Origin: Caldisericum exile AZM16c01
GTDB lineage: Bacteria > Caldisericota > Caldisericia > Caldisericales > Caldisericaceae
Direction of reading: 5' to 3'
Length of the DNA: 64,000 nucleotides
Assembly (NCBI RefSeq): GCF_000284335.1
Contig: NC_017096.1
Location: forward strand, 124,001-188,000
The notes beneath the pieces are model-generated. The model made no database searches, was not told where the DNA came from, and saw only the letters and a list, made by a program, of their open reading frames with translations. Each line of letters starts with the position of its first letter. The stretch's first letter is position 1. The position numbers and the translations under genes are program-made. This document shows, one piece after another, positions 17,341-27,529 of this stretch.

Positions 17341-20300
17341 ATGAAGAAAATACCAGTATTAATAATTTTATTGTCTCTTCTTATTCCCAATATCGCATTT
17401 GGGAAAACTCTTTACTGGAGATCACTTTTTTCAAAAGCCGGGTTTGTGTCTTCTCCAAATTACTTTAATCCTGTTAAAGGTATCGAGATTGATCCTAATA
17501 ACTCTAATGTTGTGTATCTTGCAACATGGGGGAACGGGGTTTTAAAAAGCATAGATGGAGGTAAACACTTTGACCCAATAAATAACGGGCTAACTGAACT
17601 TAATACATATGTTGTGAAAGTTGATGGAAATAATCCTAAAATTGTGTATGCGGGGACTGCAACAGGCGTATTTGTCTCATATGATGGAGGAGCAAGTTTT
17701 AACCTTCTTCAAGATTTAAGATTAAGCGTTACAAGCGTTGAATTTGGAGTAGGCATTCTATATGCAGGTATCCTAAACGATGGAATAAACGCAGGACTTT
17801 ATAAGTTCAAAGATAATAAGTGGATTGAAGTAGGACTTTCTGACAAAGACGTTCTTTCAATTGCAAGATTAAATACTTCTACTCTTCTTTTAGGTACTTC
17901 CGATGGGCTTTACTCTTTTGATGAAAAAAGTTCAACTTTCAAATTTCTTGGATTTCAAAATCTTACAGTGAATAGTATCGCAGTCTCAAAGAAAAAAATC
18001 GTTATAGGGACATCTGACGGTGTCTTTGCAAGCGATATTGATCCTATTTATTTTGTGTCATTAAATAATATTAACGTGCTTCTTTCAAGTGGGAATTTTC
18101 TCTCCGTAGCCATATATAAGGATAATCCTTACAAGGTTATTGTGGGTAATGATAAAGGCTCTCTTTTCAGGTTTGATCTGAATATGGGAAGTTTTGAGAG
18201 GTTGCAGGTGCGTGCAAATTGCATTTATTCTTTGTATGTAAAAAGTGATGACACTATATTTGTTGGAACTGAAAATGCATTTCTTTGGTCAGACAATAAC
18301 GGGCAGTCTTTTAAGGGATTTGCTCTTACGATAACAGGAGGAGAAATGCAAATTGACCCACAAAATTTAAACATTATATACGTAGGCTCTGATAATGGCC
18401 TTTACAAAAGCGTTGATGGTGGTGTTAACTTTATAAATCTTGGGTTTGTTGGTAATAGAGTTTTTTCTGTTGCGATAAATCCCAACGATGACAGGGAACT
18501 GTTTGTTGGAACGTATCTTGGATTATACCATTCGATCGATTACGGTGAAAGTTTTGTAGAATTAAAGCAATTTTCAGGATATTCTGTGACGTTTGTTGCA
18601 ATTGTGCCTCAGACTCAAATAATTTTTGCAGGTTCAGAAATAGGAGTGTTTGTTTCACAAGACCACGGCATAACATGGACAAAGAGTTTGTCGATTAAAG
18701 AAGGCGATTTTATTCTTTATATAGCAATAGATCCCACCAACTCAAATATCGTTTATGTTGCGTCTTTTATAGACGGGCTTTATAAGACGTATGATGGAGG
18801 TAAAACTTGGCAATACCTCGGGCATGATGACTTTGTTATATCCTCAATTTCAATTTATAAAGGCAATCCTAATGTTATCTATATTTCAACTTTAGGAAGT
18901 ATTTACAAAAGTAGTGACGGAGGAAAAACACTCACGAAGATTTTTAATATTTCGGGAGGCTCAAGCGGTTGGTATGTCTTTAAAGATGTTTTAGTAAGTT
19001 CTTATAATCCAAATCTTGTTTTTGCTGTAGGTGACTTTATTGTATACGGAACGAATAGAGTAACTGGGTTACCTGAAATAGCCTATGATGAGCCTATATT
19101 ATTTAGGACAATTGATTCGGGAGAACACTGGGAAAAACTTGATCTTCCAAATACTATCGAGTCTAACAATGCAATCTATTATGATGAAAAAACTAATACC
19201 GCACTCCTTTTAACAGGCATTGGCATACTTCATTACGATTTTACACATATGAAATACTACTTCTATTCAGAGGGATTTTCTGAAGAGTACATAAGGGTTG
19301 TAAGAACTTTTGATGATGCTCTTTTTGTTGGAACAAATTCTGGAAATATAGGTAAGAGTTTTGACGGTGGTAAAACCTTCGAATTCCATGCGAAATTTGA
19401 TGTTCCGGTGCTTTCGCTTTTCCAAAGCAAAACGAATCCTAATTTTATTTACGCGGGGACCTCAATGGGTTTGCTTGTCTCAACCGATTTTGGTTCTTCA
19501 TGGAAAAGATATTTTTCGGGAATGGTCTATGCTATTACAGGATTTAACTTAAATGGAAAAGACATCATATTTTTAGGAACGGATTCAGGTATTTTTGAGA
19601 TTAATGGTTATTTGGATACAGGTAAACTCATTTACGATGGTGTAAGTACTGCCCTTTACTATTATGATGGCAAACTGTATGCAGGTACTGATAGAGGGCT
19701 ACTTGTCTCAAATGATTTTGAAAACTTTGAGTTACTCAAAGATATAGGAAGTACAATTAATACAATTGCAATTTTTGATGGTTCTCTTTTTGTGGGTACA
19801 AATGATGGGCTGTATGTTATTGACAGAGATAGTGTAAATTCAATCCTTAAAGATAGTGTAATCTTTGACATGGTATATCAAAATGGTACTATCTACCTTG
19901 CAACCGATAGTGGTGTGCTTATATTGAATAAAGACTTATCTTATACCTCAATAAATAACGGGCTTACAAGTTATTATGCAACTTCTATTACCGTAAGTAA
20001 AAATGGTGATATATTCTTAGGAACAGATGGAGGTGGCTTATTTAAACTTGAAAGTAGATCGACTGTGAAAGTGTCGGCTTCATTGGGTGGAAAAGTTGAA
20101 CCCTCAGGTGAATTTGAAATGTCTCCAACCGAAGAAAAAGAATTTATCATAACACCTAATTCGGGATTTCGCCTTAAAGACGTGTTAATAAATGGGAATT
20201 CATATTTAACAAACGCAAAAGACCTTGGAAACGGCACATATACCCTCAAATTGTCGGGTATCTATGACGATTCGACTCTTCAGGTAAATTTCGAACCGAT

Positions 20301-20916
20301 TACTTTTGTAATTAAAACCTATGCGCATTTAGGTGGATCGATTACACCGGGAGAGACTCTTTCAGTTAGTTTTGGTTCCTCTCAAACATTCACAATTACC
20401 CCAGACAGTGGCTACAAAATTAAAGATGTCTTAGTTGATGGTAAATCTGTCGGTGCAGTTTCAACATATACCTTTAATAACATTACTTCTGACCATACAA
20501 TTGAAGCCTTTTTCGAAAAGAAAACAACTACTATTGCACTCCAAATTGGTTCCTCTTCTTTTACTGTAGATGGTGATATAAGAACTCTTGACTCCCCTCC
20601 TGTGATTAAAAATGGTAGAACACTCCTACCAATTCGAGCAATAATTGAAGCACTTGGAGGAACTGTCAGTTGGGATGCAACAACAAGGAAAGTAACCATT
20701 TCACTTGGCAATAACACAATTGAACTTTGGATTGGAAGAAGCATTGCAAAGGTAAATGGCACAGATACTCCCATTGACTCCACTAATCCAAAGGTTGTCC
20801 CTGAAATAATCAACGGTAGGACAATGATACCCTTGAGATTTGTTGCTGAATCTCTTGGAGCAGATGTGCAGTGGGATGGAACAACAAAAACTATTACGAT
20901 AACATATGGAGGCTGA
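17341..20916 (+). CDS. large secreted Asp-box propeller protein with C-terminal stalk domains
   Basis: 1191 residues from ATG 17341 (GAGGTGGGA ribosome site; -10 TATAAT at 17319-17324). Signal peptide about 1-21. At least ten Asp-box motifs of the form S-x-D-x-G-x-x-F/W (for example SIDGGKHF, SQDHGITW, TYDGGKTW, SFDGGKTF, STDFGSSW) indicate beta-propeller(s) as in sialidases or VPS10 proteins. Two divergent InlB-B-type repeats follow (about 915-1060; LGGKVEPSG, LGGSITPGE). The end is a tandem copper-amine-oxidase-N pair (about 1070-1191; GRTLLPIRAIIEALGG, GRTMIPLRFVAESLGA), the stalk domain often found on secreted proteins. No catalytic residues are recognised; likely surface adhesion or binding. 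Confidence 0.85.
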   Translation: MKKIPVLIILLSLLIPNIAFGKTLYWRSLFSKAGFVSSPNYFNPVKGIEIDPNNSNVVYLATWGNGVLKSIDGGKHFDPINNGLTELNTYVVKVDGNNPKIVYAGTATGVFVSYDGGASFNLLQDLRLSVTSVEFGVGILYAGILNDGINAGLYKFKDNKWIEVGLSDKDVLSIARLNTSTLLLGTSDGLYSFDEKSSTFKFLGFQNLTVNSIAVSKKKIVIGTSDGVFASDIDPIYFVSLNNINVLLSSGNFLSVAIYKDNPYKVIVGNDKGSLFRFDLNMGSFERLQVRANCIYSLYVKSDDTIFVGTENAFLWSDNNGQSFKGFALTITGGEMQIDPQNLNIIYVGSDNGLYKSVDGGVNFINLGFVGNRVFSVAINPNDDRELFVGTYLGLYHSIDYGESFVELKQFSGYSVTFVAIVPQTQIIFAGSEIGVFVSQDHGITWTKSLSIKEGDFILYIAIDPTNSNIVYVASFIDGLYKTYDGGKTWQYLGHDDFVISSISIYKGNPNVIYISTLGSIYKSSDGGKTLTKIFNISGGSSGWYVFKDVLVSSYNPNLVFAVGDFIVYGTNRVTGLPEIAYDEPILFRTIDSGEHWEKLDLPNTIESNNAIYYDEKTNTALLLTGIGILHYDFTHMKYYFYSEGFSEEYIRVVRTFDDALFVGTNSGNIGKSFDGGKTFEFHAKFDVPVLSLFQSKTNPNFIYAGTSMGLLVSTDFGSSWKRYFSGMVYAITGFNLNGKDIIFLGTDSGIFEINGYLDTGKLIYDGVSTALYYYDGKLYAGTDRGLLVSNDFENFELLKDIGSTINTIAIFDGSLFVGTNDGLYVIDRDSVNSILKDSVIFDMVYQNGTIYLATDSGVLILNKDLSYTSINNGLTSYYATSITVSKNGDIFLGTDGGGLFKLESRSTVKVSASLGGKVEPSGEFEMSPTEEKEFIITPNSGFRLKDVLINGNSYLTNAKDLGNGTYTLKLSGIYDDSTLQVNFEPITFVIKTYAHLGGSITPGETLSVSFGSSQTFTITPDSGYKIKDVLVDGKSVGAVSTYTFNNITSDHTIEAFFEKKTTTIALQIGSSSFTVDGDIRTLDSPPVIKNGRTLLPIRAIIEALGGTVSWDATTRKVTISLGNNTIELWIGRSIAKVNGTDTPIDSTNPKVVPEIINGRTMIPLRFVAESLGADVQWDGTTKTITITYGG

Positions 20917-21020
20917 GATTTAAAGACTAATTCACGAAACATTGTTTATAAAAACCTTTATCATTAGGTTTACTTCAAGTATAAGAAGTTATTAAAAAAT
21001 GAGTATATTAATAGCATGAT

Positions 21021-22238
21021 ATGAAAATAAAAATTGTATTTGCAATTCTTCTTACGCTTTTATTAAATATGGTATTGAATACAAATAATATAAAAGGAGA
21101 TATTATGATTGAAAAAGGCGATAGGATTTTGATTGTTGCACCTCATCCAGACGATGAAGCACTTTCAAGCGCAAAGGTCATTTTGGAGAGCGTAAGTAAA
21201 GGTGCAGATGTTTATGTAATCTTTATTACTTCAGGCGAGCATAACACTGACACAATGCTTAAATTTGCCCCATTCCCTGTTATTTCATCGTATCTTCTTG
21301 CCTATAAAAGATATAAGGAGGCGCTTGCTGCAGCAAAAATTTTAGGAGTCCCAAAAGACCATCTTGTGTTTTTAGGATATCCTGATTTTGGGATGATGAA
21401 AATCCTTACCAATCCTGACAAGACATATTTTTCAGGAATCACTTTTAGAAAAAGCGTTTTTGAAGGTTGGGCCTACGATAAAGGTAAAAATTTTAACTTC
21501 AATAATGTTTATACTGCCTTTAAAACGGAATATGAGAAAATCAATCCAACAAAAGTTTTCTATCCATCTCAATATGACTTAAACCCAGATCACAGGGCTG
21601 TCTCAGTATTAACGCAGGCAGTTTTAGAAGAGGTTAATAATAAAAATGTAGAGGCATTATCATATTTTGTGCATGCTAAAGGTTGGCCATTTCAAATGGG
21701 ATATAACCCAACAAAAGCACTTACTATGCCGCGTTTCTTTTTAATTGAGCCAAAAGGTCACATTGAAGATATTACTCTTGAAAGAGAAGATATTGGAAAG
21801 AAATTAGCCGCCGTAAAAGCACACAAAAGCCAGTATCTTACAAAGCCAAAGTTCATGGTAAGTTTTGTAAGGAAAAATGAGTTGTTCTTTATTCCGGAGC
21901 CTATTAAATTAGGGGATACACTTCCTTTGTGGAGTGAAAAAATCATGGAAAAACTCGATATTACACCGTTTGTTGAAAGTGCTTCAATAAGCGATTTTGG
22001 TGATAGTTATGTAATAAACTTCACTTTATTTAAAGGCACACCGAGGCTTTCCAAAATAAACATATTTTTATACCCTGAAAAAACGCAAACAGATTTTGTT
22101 AAACTCCCTAAATACAAACTTGAGATCGAAAGAGGACTTACATCAAATCTTGAAGTGAAATTGTTTGATAATGACAAAGAAATTTTTGAAACAAAAGATA
22201 CAGTTTCTGGCATTGTTAAAGAACTTGATTTTCTATAA
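21021..22238 (+). CDS. secreted PIG-L (LmbE) family N-deacetylase
   Basis: 405 residues. A signal peptide or anchor (about 1-25) precedes a PIG-L domain with the zinc motif APHPDDEAL and the later NPDHRAV histidine. The family removes acetyl groups from N-acetylglucosaminyl compounds; a secreted version suggests a surface glycan substrate. The C-terminal 110 residues are beta-rich and unassigned. The start has no Shine-Dalgarno sequence; a possible -10 TATATT (21004-21009) leaves only a few leader bases. A second in-frame ATG at 21105 after AAAGGAG would remove the signal peptide. Confidence 0.85.
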   Translation: MKIKIVFAILLTLLLNMVLNTNNIKGDIMIEKGDRILIVAPHPDDEALSSAKVILESVSKGADVYVIFITSGEHNTDTMLKFAPFPVISSYLLAYKRYKEALAAAKILGVPKDHLVFLGYPDFGMMKILTNPDKTYFSGITFRKSVFEGWAYDKGKNFNFNNVYTAFKTEYEKINPTKVFYPSQYDLNPDHRAVSVLTQAVLEEVNNKNVEALSYFVHAKGWPFQMGYNPTKALTMPRFFLIEPKGHIEDITLEREDIGKKLAAVKAHKSQYLTKPKFMVSFVRKNELFFIPEPIKLGDTLPLWSEKIMEKLDITPFVESASISDFGDSYVINFTLFKGTPRLSKINIFLYPEKTQTDFVKLPKYKLEIERGLTSNLEVKLFDNDKEIFETKDTVSGIVKELDFL

Positions 22239-22392
22239 ATATAAAAAAATCGTATTTTAATGAAGCAGACAAAACGTTTTTGATGTTTTCGTTTGAGCAA
22301 TTTGGCATACGCTTAACAGAAACACCGTGGTGGACTATTGATTTAAGATAAGATTGGGTTAGACTACAAATAAACTACTAAAGGAGGCACAT

Positions 22393-22704
22393 ATGCTAAA
22401 CGAATTTATGGAATTTTTGAAGCAGTACAATGTTATTGGTCTTGCAGTTGCGGTAATCATTGGAGGAAAATTGAATGAACTTGTGTCAAGTCTTGTAAAT
22501 GACCTTTTGACGCCTCTTATTTTCAATCCTGTGCTAAATACTTTAAAACTCACAAGTATAGCAGAGTTATCGTGGCATGGTATCTTTTACGGAAAAGTCG
22601 TTTCGAATATTATAAGTTTTCTTATTGTTGCCTTTATTGTATTTTTACTCATTAAATGGGCAAACAGTATTTCTAAAGTAAAAACAGTTATAAAGAAAAA
22701 TTGA
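22393..22704 (+). CDS. mscL: large-conductance mechanosensitive channel (MscL family)
   Basis: 103 residues, slightly shorter than typical MscL. N-terminal helix LNEFMEFLKQYNVIGLAVAVIIG leads into TM1, then VNDLLTPLIF and the periplasmic loop, then TM2 (FLIVAFIVFLLIKWAN). The loop and the C-terminal bundle are reduced. Role: pressure-release channel in the cytoplasmic membrane. AAAGGAGG ribosome site before ATG. Confidence 0.8.
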   Translation: MLNEFMEFLKQYNVIGLAVAVIIGGKLNELVSSLVNDLLTPLIFNPVLNTLKLTSIAELSWHGIFYGKVVSNIISFLIVAFIVFLLIKWANSISKVKTVIKKN

Positions 22705-22739
22705 ATTAATTCCAGGCTTACAAGAATTTTGTCCAAGTT

Positions 22740-22767
22740 TTGCAAAAAGAGACTCGCGTGGTATAAT
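22740..22767 (+). promoter_or_regulatory. promoter for leaderless mRNA of the redox/stalk cluster
   Basis: TTGCAA (22740-22745), 16-bp spacer, TATAAT (22762-22767), then six bases to ATG 22774. No ribosome site is present. The same -35 sequence and spacer length occur at the acoX/acoR and copper promoters. Confidence 0.75.
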
Positions 22768-22773
22768 TATTTC

Positions 22774-24372
22774 ATGATGAGTGTGAAAAAAATATCATTT
22801 GTAATTTTGATAGCGCTTATTCTTAATCTATTTACTATTGGTAATATTAATGCTCAAAATTTAAACATTAAACTCATTAGATCCTTTGATTCTCAAATCA
22901 ACACTATATACATAGCTTCAGCAACTATCCTCATTGGCACAGATGAAGGGCTTTACTACACCTCTGATAATTTTAAGACATTGCGAAAAAAGAACGAAGG
23001 CTTGACCGAGTTAAGTATCTCTGCTATAGATTACTATAATGGAAAATATTATATTGGTACAGATGGGGGAGGGCTTTATTTGGGAAGCCTTGAAGACGCA
23101 CAATGGATAAGTCTCAGGAACCTTGTCGATTGCCCAACAATTTCTTCTATTAAACATGAAGGTGATAGAATTTATGTTGCGTCCTATTGTAGTGGTTTTT
23201 TTGCTAGTTTTAATAAAGGCTCCACTTTTTTAAACTTAAACAAGGGACTTTCATCAGTAAAAGCGAGTGCATTTTTAATCGCAAGTAGCGGTTATTATCT
23301 TGGAACTGATGAGGGGTTTTATTATGCTAAAACGATAAGCGAGGGTATGGTCTGGAATAAGGTTTTGAATAATGTTTCGGTTAATTCTGTATCAGAGTTT
23401 AATGGTGTTGTTCTTGTGGGAACCTCTTCAGGTATCTATTCAGGAAGTGAAAATAAGTTTGAAAAGATTAATATCGTCTCCGGATCTCCTAATATAAAGT
23501 TTGTTGAAGCCCATTATAATAGGGTTATTGTTGGGATTGATTCCTTAGGTTTGTTTTTGTCTTGTGATGCAGTCAATTATTTTCTGAATAGTTCTGAGCT
23601 ATTCTTTGATGTTAGAACGGTTGCGTTTGATAGCGATAAAAAATTAATTTACGTTGGCACGAAATCTGGCAAATTGTACTCCGTTGATTTAAGTACGCCG
23701 ATTCTTCTTTTTAATAAAACAATTAACTTAGGAACCGTGAGAAAGGGATCAGTCTTCACTTTTTCATTTGATGTCTTTGATTTTAGCTTTAATACACAGG
23801 AATTGAGTCTTTCAGGTCCTAATTTTATTCAATTTACAAAAACTTCTTCTGGGAATAAAATAAACTTTTGTGCTAAACTTGATTCATCAAAATTGGCGGC
23901 GGAGAAGTACTCTGTGCCACTCGTTTTGAAAAAAGGTTCTGTCGAAGAAAAGGTGTTTGTGAATTTTGAAGTAGTAGAAAATACAGAGATAGTTGTAAGG
24001 CTTTACATAGGCTCAACTACTGCTTATATAAATGACAAAGAATACAAACTTGATGCGCCACCTTTTATAGACAAGATATCTAATAGGACTCTTGTCCCTG
24101 TGAGATTCATATCTGAAGCGCTTGGTTTTGATGTATTGTGGGATGGCATAAAAAAGGAAGTCACAATTAAAAATAGAGAAAATACAACCGAAATAAAACT
24201 TTACATTAACAAAACAACTGCAACTGTAAATGGAAAAAGTATTGCTTTGGATGTTGCACCTGTAATTCTCCCCCCAGGGAGGACTTTTGTTCCTATAAGA
24301 TTTATTTCTGAAACTTTCAAAGGTACTGTTTATTGGGATTCAAAAACTAAAGAAGTAAAGATTGTTTTTTGA
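22774..24372 (+). CDS. secreted propeller-like protein with tandem stalk domains
   Basis: 532 residues from ATG 22774. Signal peptide about 1-25. Residues 30-320 contain repeated segments such as ILIGTDEGLYYTSDN, YYIGTDGGGLYLG and VLVGTSSGIYSG, related to the propeller of the larger protein at 17341. A short Ig-like stretch follows. Residues about 420-532 are a copper-amine-oxidase-N pair (NRTLVPVRFISEALGF, GRTFVPIRFISETFKG). First gene of a four-gene cluster with thiol-redox proteins. Probably surface-exposed; function unknown. Confidence 0.8.
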   Translation: MMSVKKISFVILIALILNLFTIGNINAQNLNIKLIRSFDSQINTIYIASATILIGTDEGLYYTSDNFKTLRKKNEGLTELSISAIDYYNGKYYIGTDGGGLYLGSLEDAQWISLRNLVDCPTISSIKHEGDRIYVASYCSGFFASFNKGSTFLNLNKGLSSVKASAFLIASSGYYLGTDEGFYYAKTISEGMVWNKVLNNVSVNSVSEFNGVVLVGTSSGIYSGSENKFEKINIVSGSPNIKFVEAHYNRVIVGIDSLGLFLSCDAVNYFLNSSELFFDVRTVAFDSDKKLIYVGTKSGKLYSVDLSTPILLFNKTINLGTVRKGSVFTFSFDVFDFSFNTQELSLSGPNFIQFTKTSSGNKINFCAKLDSSKLAAEKYSVPLVLKKGSVEEKVFVNFEVVENTEIVVRLYIGSTTAYINDKEYKLDAPPFIDKISNRTLVPVRFISEALGFDVLWDGIKKEVTIKNRENTTEIKLYINKTTATVNGKSIALDVAPVILPPGRTFVPIRFISETFKGTVYWDSKTKEVKIVF

Positions 24373-24400
24373 ATGGTTACAATAGGTGAAGGAGGACACT

Positions 24401-25480
24401 ATGTCTAACAAGAAGAATAAAAAATCGAAAAAGGTAAATAAAAAAGAAGGGAAACACATTTTAAACAAAAGAGTTTTTTTAATTTTAGGCATTATTGTTT
24501 CGATTGTAGTTGTTATAGTCCTTGGGTTCTATCTTAAAAATCGACTATCAGTTCAGAAGTATACAAAAGTTATTCCAAAAGAGGATGTAAGGTCCGAGGT
24601 ATTTGGCTTTAAAGGCACATTAACTACTCCCAGAGTTCTTACAGACCCAGCACAGTTTTCTGATAGTTTTGCAGCGGAAGACATTGTGGATGATAATGGG
24701 AATTCAGTAGGAACTGAAGTTACTATACTTATAGATAACCCATCTTACAATAAGGATAAAAAACGAATTCCACAAAGTGTAGCGATGCTCTTAATCGTTG
24801 ATCAAGGCCTTAAAATTAAAACCTTAACGCCCTTTAATCCAACGTATTTTGACCTTGGAATTGATTTTGAAAAATACTTTAACGCTTACAAAGGGAAAGA
24901 TGCAGAAACGATAATAAAACAAACCGATGGTATTTATACCGGTGATAGTTCAGTTGCGACGATTATAAAAAACAAAGTACGAGAGGCAATGAGTCTTCTT
25001 TATATAGAAAAATATGGGAAGGAAAAATTTAGTGCATTGGGTGTCTCAGGATATGTATTTTCTGAGAGAGGAACAAAACTCCCGCAGATTAAGTTTAAAG
25101 ATGTTAACGGAACAGAATACGATATTAATGATTTTAAATACAACAAGATTGTGATTATCGGTGGTAATCCTGGTTGCGGCTCTTGTGTTGAAAGTGTAAC
25201 TCAACTTGCGAATCTTTTTAAAACATACAACATTGAAAATGTTAAATTTATAGTATTTGCATTTACACAAGAAAAAGACCAACTCTTGCGACTTACAGCA
25301 CCTCTCGGCGATAATGTTATAGGAGTTTTAGATCCTGATAGAACTGTTGCAACTCAATTGAAAGTGAATGTTTCGCCATATATTGAACTTGTCGACAAGG
25401 ATCTGACCGTTTACTACAGAGGCCCAGGCGAGCCAATTAAAGAAACAATTGAAAACATAAAAGCGTTCTTACAAAAATAG
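24401..25480 (+). CDS. membrane-anchored redoxin (thioredoxin-like) protein
   Basis: 359 residues from ATG 24401 (GGAGGA upstream). A very basic N-terminus (Lys/Asn-rich, about 1-24) leads into one membrane helix (25-45), so the rest is outside the cytoplasm. The middle part is unassigned. The C-terminal 130 residues form an AhpC/TSA-Redoxin-like domain with a CxxC active site at Cys259 and Cys262 (PGCGSC) and the cis-Pro region VSPYIELV. Likely reductant for exported thiols, with electrons from the CcdA-like protein two genes downstream. Confidence 0.8.
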   Translation: MSNKKNKKSKKVNKKEGKHILNKRVFLILGIIVSIVVVIVLGFYLKNRLSVQKYTKVIPKEDVRSEVFGFKGTLTTPRVLTDPAQFSDSFAAEDIVDDNGNSVGTEVTILIDNPSYNKDKKRIPQSVAMLLIVDQGLKIKTLTPFNPTYFDLGIDFEKYFNAYKGKDAETIIKQTDGIYTGDSSVATIIKNKVREAMSLLYIEKYGKEKFSALGVSGYVFSERGTKLPQIKFKDVNGTEYDINDFKYNKIVIIGGNPGCGSCVESVTQLANLFKTYNIENVKFIVFAFTQEKDQLLRLTAPLGDNVIGVLDPDRTVATQLKVNVSPYIELVDKDLTVYYRGPGEPIKETIENIKAFLQK

Positions 25481-25489
25481 GAGGATATA

Positions 25490-27514
25490 ATGAAAAAACT
25501 TTTTGCTTTTTTAACAATGCTTGTAATGCTTTTTTCAGTCTTGACATTTGTTAGAGGAGTAACAAATTCTATTGGGAATTTGACAATTTCTGTGAGTCCC
25601 TCCGATCGAGGTGCTTACGGTGAATATAAAATTACATTTGTAACGCACTCTGACCTTAAGCAGGGATACGATAGAGTATATCTACAGTTTCCTCAAGAAT
25701 CTACAATACCTTGTACATCTTGTGCTTATGCGCATTGTTCGGATTGCTTTCTAATAAATGGAACAAGGGTAGCAGGCGCAGGTCCTGTTTACGATTTGCC
25801 AAAGACAGTTTATTTCACAGTACCGTCCCCTGGAATAAAGGCAAATGACACAGTAGAGCTTCTAATTAAACAATCGGCAAGTTTCCAAAATCCGACAACG
25901 CCAGGAGATTACATATTGAAAGTTTGGACTGATCAAGAACCTGAAAAGGTGCAGGCAACATTCACAATAACTTCAACAACAATCCAGAATTTAGGTGCTT
26001 CAGCTGATCCGGAATTTACCAACGCAAATATAATGTTATCGCTTGACTTTACCACAGGAAGACTTGGCGATGTGATGAATGGCAAGAATGTGTATGTAAG
26101 ATTTCAAGACGGATTTATTTTGCCTCAAAAGCCTGATGCAAACTACGTTACGATAAATGGAGAAAACCCTAAATCGGTTTCTATTAATAGTAACACCTTT
26201 ACTTTAACGCTTGCTTCATCAATTGGGAAAAATGCAAATGTAAAGGTAAAATTCTATCCATCGTTTGGAATTATCTCCCCAAAAAAACAGGGCAGCTACA
26301 CAATAGAAGTTTTTACAGATTCAGAACCGATGCCTGTTTCAATAAAAGTGGATTTCAAAGATAAAGATTTCGTGCGAACGCTTTTAGAAACAACGCCAAA
26401 CGAGCCTAACGGCAAAAACGGATATTTCATATCAAATGTCATTGTTAAATTGATTGCCGAAACTAATACGTCTGAGACACCTACTACATACTATAAGTTA
26501 GATGATGGAGACTACAAGGTTTTTACAGATCCAATTGTTATTAATGATGGTACCCATACAGTGAAGTATTACAGCAAGACTAATACTCTTACAGAGGAAG
26601 AAAAATCGCTTACGTTCAAGGTTGATACGGTAGCACCTCATATAGCATTAAACTTGAAAGACCTAACTTATACTTACGAAAATACAATATTAATAAAAGG
26701 TGGACTTTCGGAGAGTGGGGATATATATATCAACGGAAATCAACTGCAAGTGCTTTCTGACTTTTCATTTGAAGGCGTTTACACCCTAAAAGAAGGACAA
26801 AACTTTTTCCATCTTATCGCTATTGATGTTGCAGGCAACAGAACCGAAAAACTTTTAACGGTAATCTTAGATACCACAACACCCGTTCTTACGATAGAAT
26901 CTCCAAAATCAAACTTCGAGAAATTCTCAAACTTTATTCTTGTAAAAGGGAATGTATATCCATCAAATTGTTTTGTTCTTGTAAATGACAAGATGGTTGA
27001 GGTAAATGGAAATGGTGACTTTGAATATAAACTTATTCCGAACTCAAAGAATAATATGCAACCTGTGAACCTGAAAGCCATTTATCCTCTAACGGGTAAA
27101 TCAGTAGAGCAAAAGTTTGTAGTGATGTATGTATTTGATAATACCGTAAAACTTCAGGTGGGTAGTAAAAATATTTCCGTCTTTGGAGAGACGAAAACCA
27201 TGGATGTAGAACCGTTTATTGACAAAACAAGTGGAAGAACCCTTGTTCCTGTGAGATTTGTTTCGGAAGCATTAGGCTTTGAAGTTTCATATGATTCAAA
27301 AACAAGAACAGTCTTATTACAAAAGGAGAATGTGAGAATCGAACTTGTTATTGGAAGTAGGTTTGCAATCGTAAATGGAGTAAAGAAGAGCCTTGATGTT
27401 GCACCACTTATAAAAGATGCAAGGACATTTGTTCCGCTAAGATTTATTTCAGAAACAATGGGGTATAAAGTTGACTGGAACGCCGAAACCAAGACCATAG
27501 TTATTACCCCATAG
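25490..27514 (+). CDS. secreted four-cysteine protein with Ig-like and stalk domains
   Basis: 674 residues. Signal peptide about 1-23. Two related N-terminal beta domains (about 27-165 and 165-290), the first carrying Cys75, Cys78, Cys83 and Cys86 (C-x2-C-x4-C-x2-C). Then an OmpL47-like domain (about 300-380: YYKLDDGDYKVF, DGTHTVKYYS), Ig-like modules (380-550) and a copper-amine-oxidase-N pair (about 555-674). It is flanked by two thiol-redox genes with 9- and 15-bp gaps, so the cysteines may be their client, as a disulfide or metal site. Function unknown. Confidence 0.8.
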   Translation: MKKLFAFLTMLVMLFSVLTFVRGVTNSIGNLTISVSPSDRGAYGEYKITFVTHSDLKQGYDRVYLQFPQESTIPCTSCAYAHCSDCFLINGTRVAGAGPVYDLPKTVYFTVPSPGIKANDTVELLIKQSASFQNPTTPGDYILKVWTDQEPEKVQATFTITSTTIQNLGASADPEFTNANIMLSLDFTTGRLGDVMNGKNVYVRFQDGFILPQKPDANYVTINGENPKSVSINSNTFTLTLASSIGKNANVKVKFYPSFGIISPKKQGSYTIEVFTDSEPMPVSIKVDFKDKDFVRTLLETTPNEPNGKNGYFISNVIVKLIAETNTSETPTTYYKLDDGDYKVFTDPIVINDGTHTVKYYSKTNTLTEEEKSLTFKVDTVAPHIALNLKDLTYTYENTILIKGGLSESGDIYINGNQLQVLSDFSFEGVYTLKEGQNFFHLIAIDVAGNRTEKLLTVILDTTTPVLTIESPKSNFEKFSNFILVKGNVYPSNCFVLVNDKMVEVNGNGDFEYKLIPNSKNNMQPVNLKAIYPLTGKSVEQKFVVMYVFDNTVKLQVGSKNISVFGETKTMDVEPFIDKTSGRTLVPVRFVSEALGFEVSYDSKTRTVLLQKENVRIELVIGSRFAIVNGVKKSLDVAPLIKDARTFVPLRFISETMGYKVDWNAETKTIVITP

Positions 27515-27529
27515 TAATGTAAGATACCC

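Noticed and set aside
20412-20942. Long minus-strand frame opposite the stalk-domain region
   Set aside because: Shadow of the plus-strand gene: no ribosome site, no motif, and the plus-strand domain is certain.
22239-22345. Open stretch after the PIG-L gene with protein-like codons (FLMFSFEQFGIRLTE...)
   Set aside because: No start codon with a ribosome site and no family recognised. It might be a remnant of a longer gene but the support is too thin.
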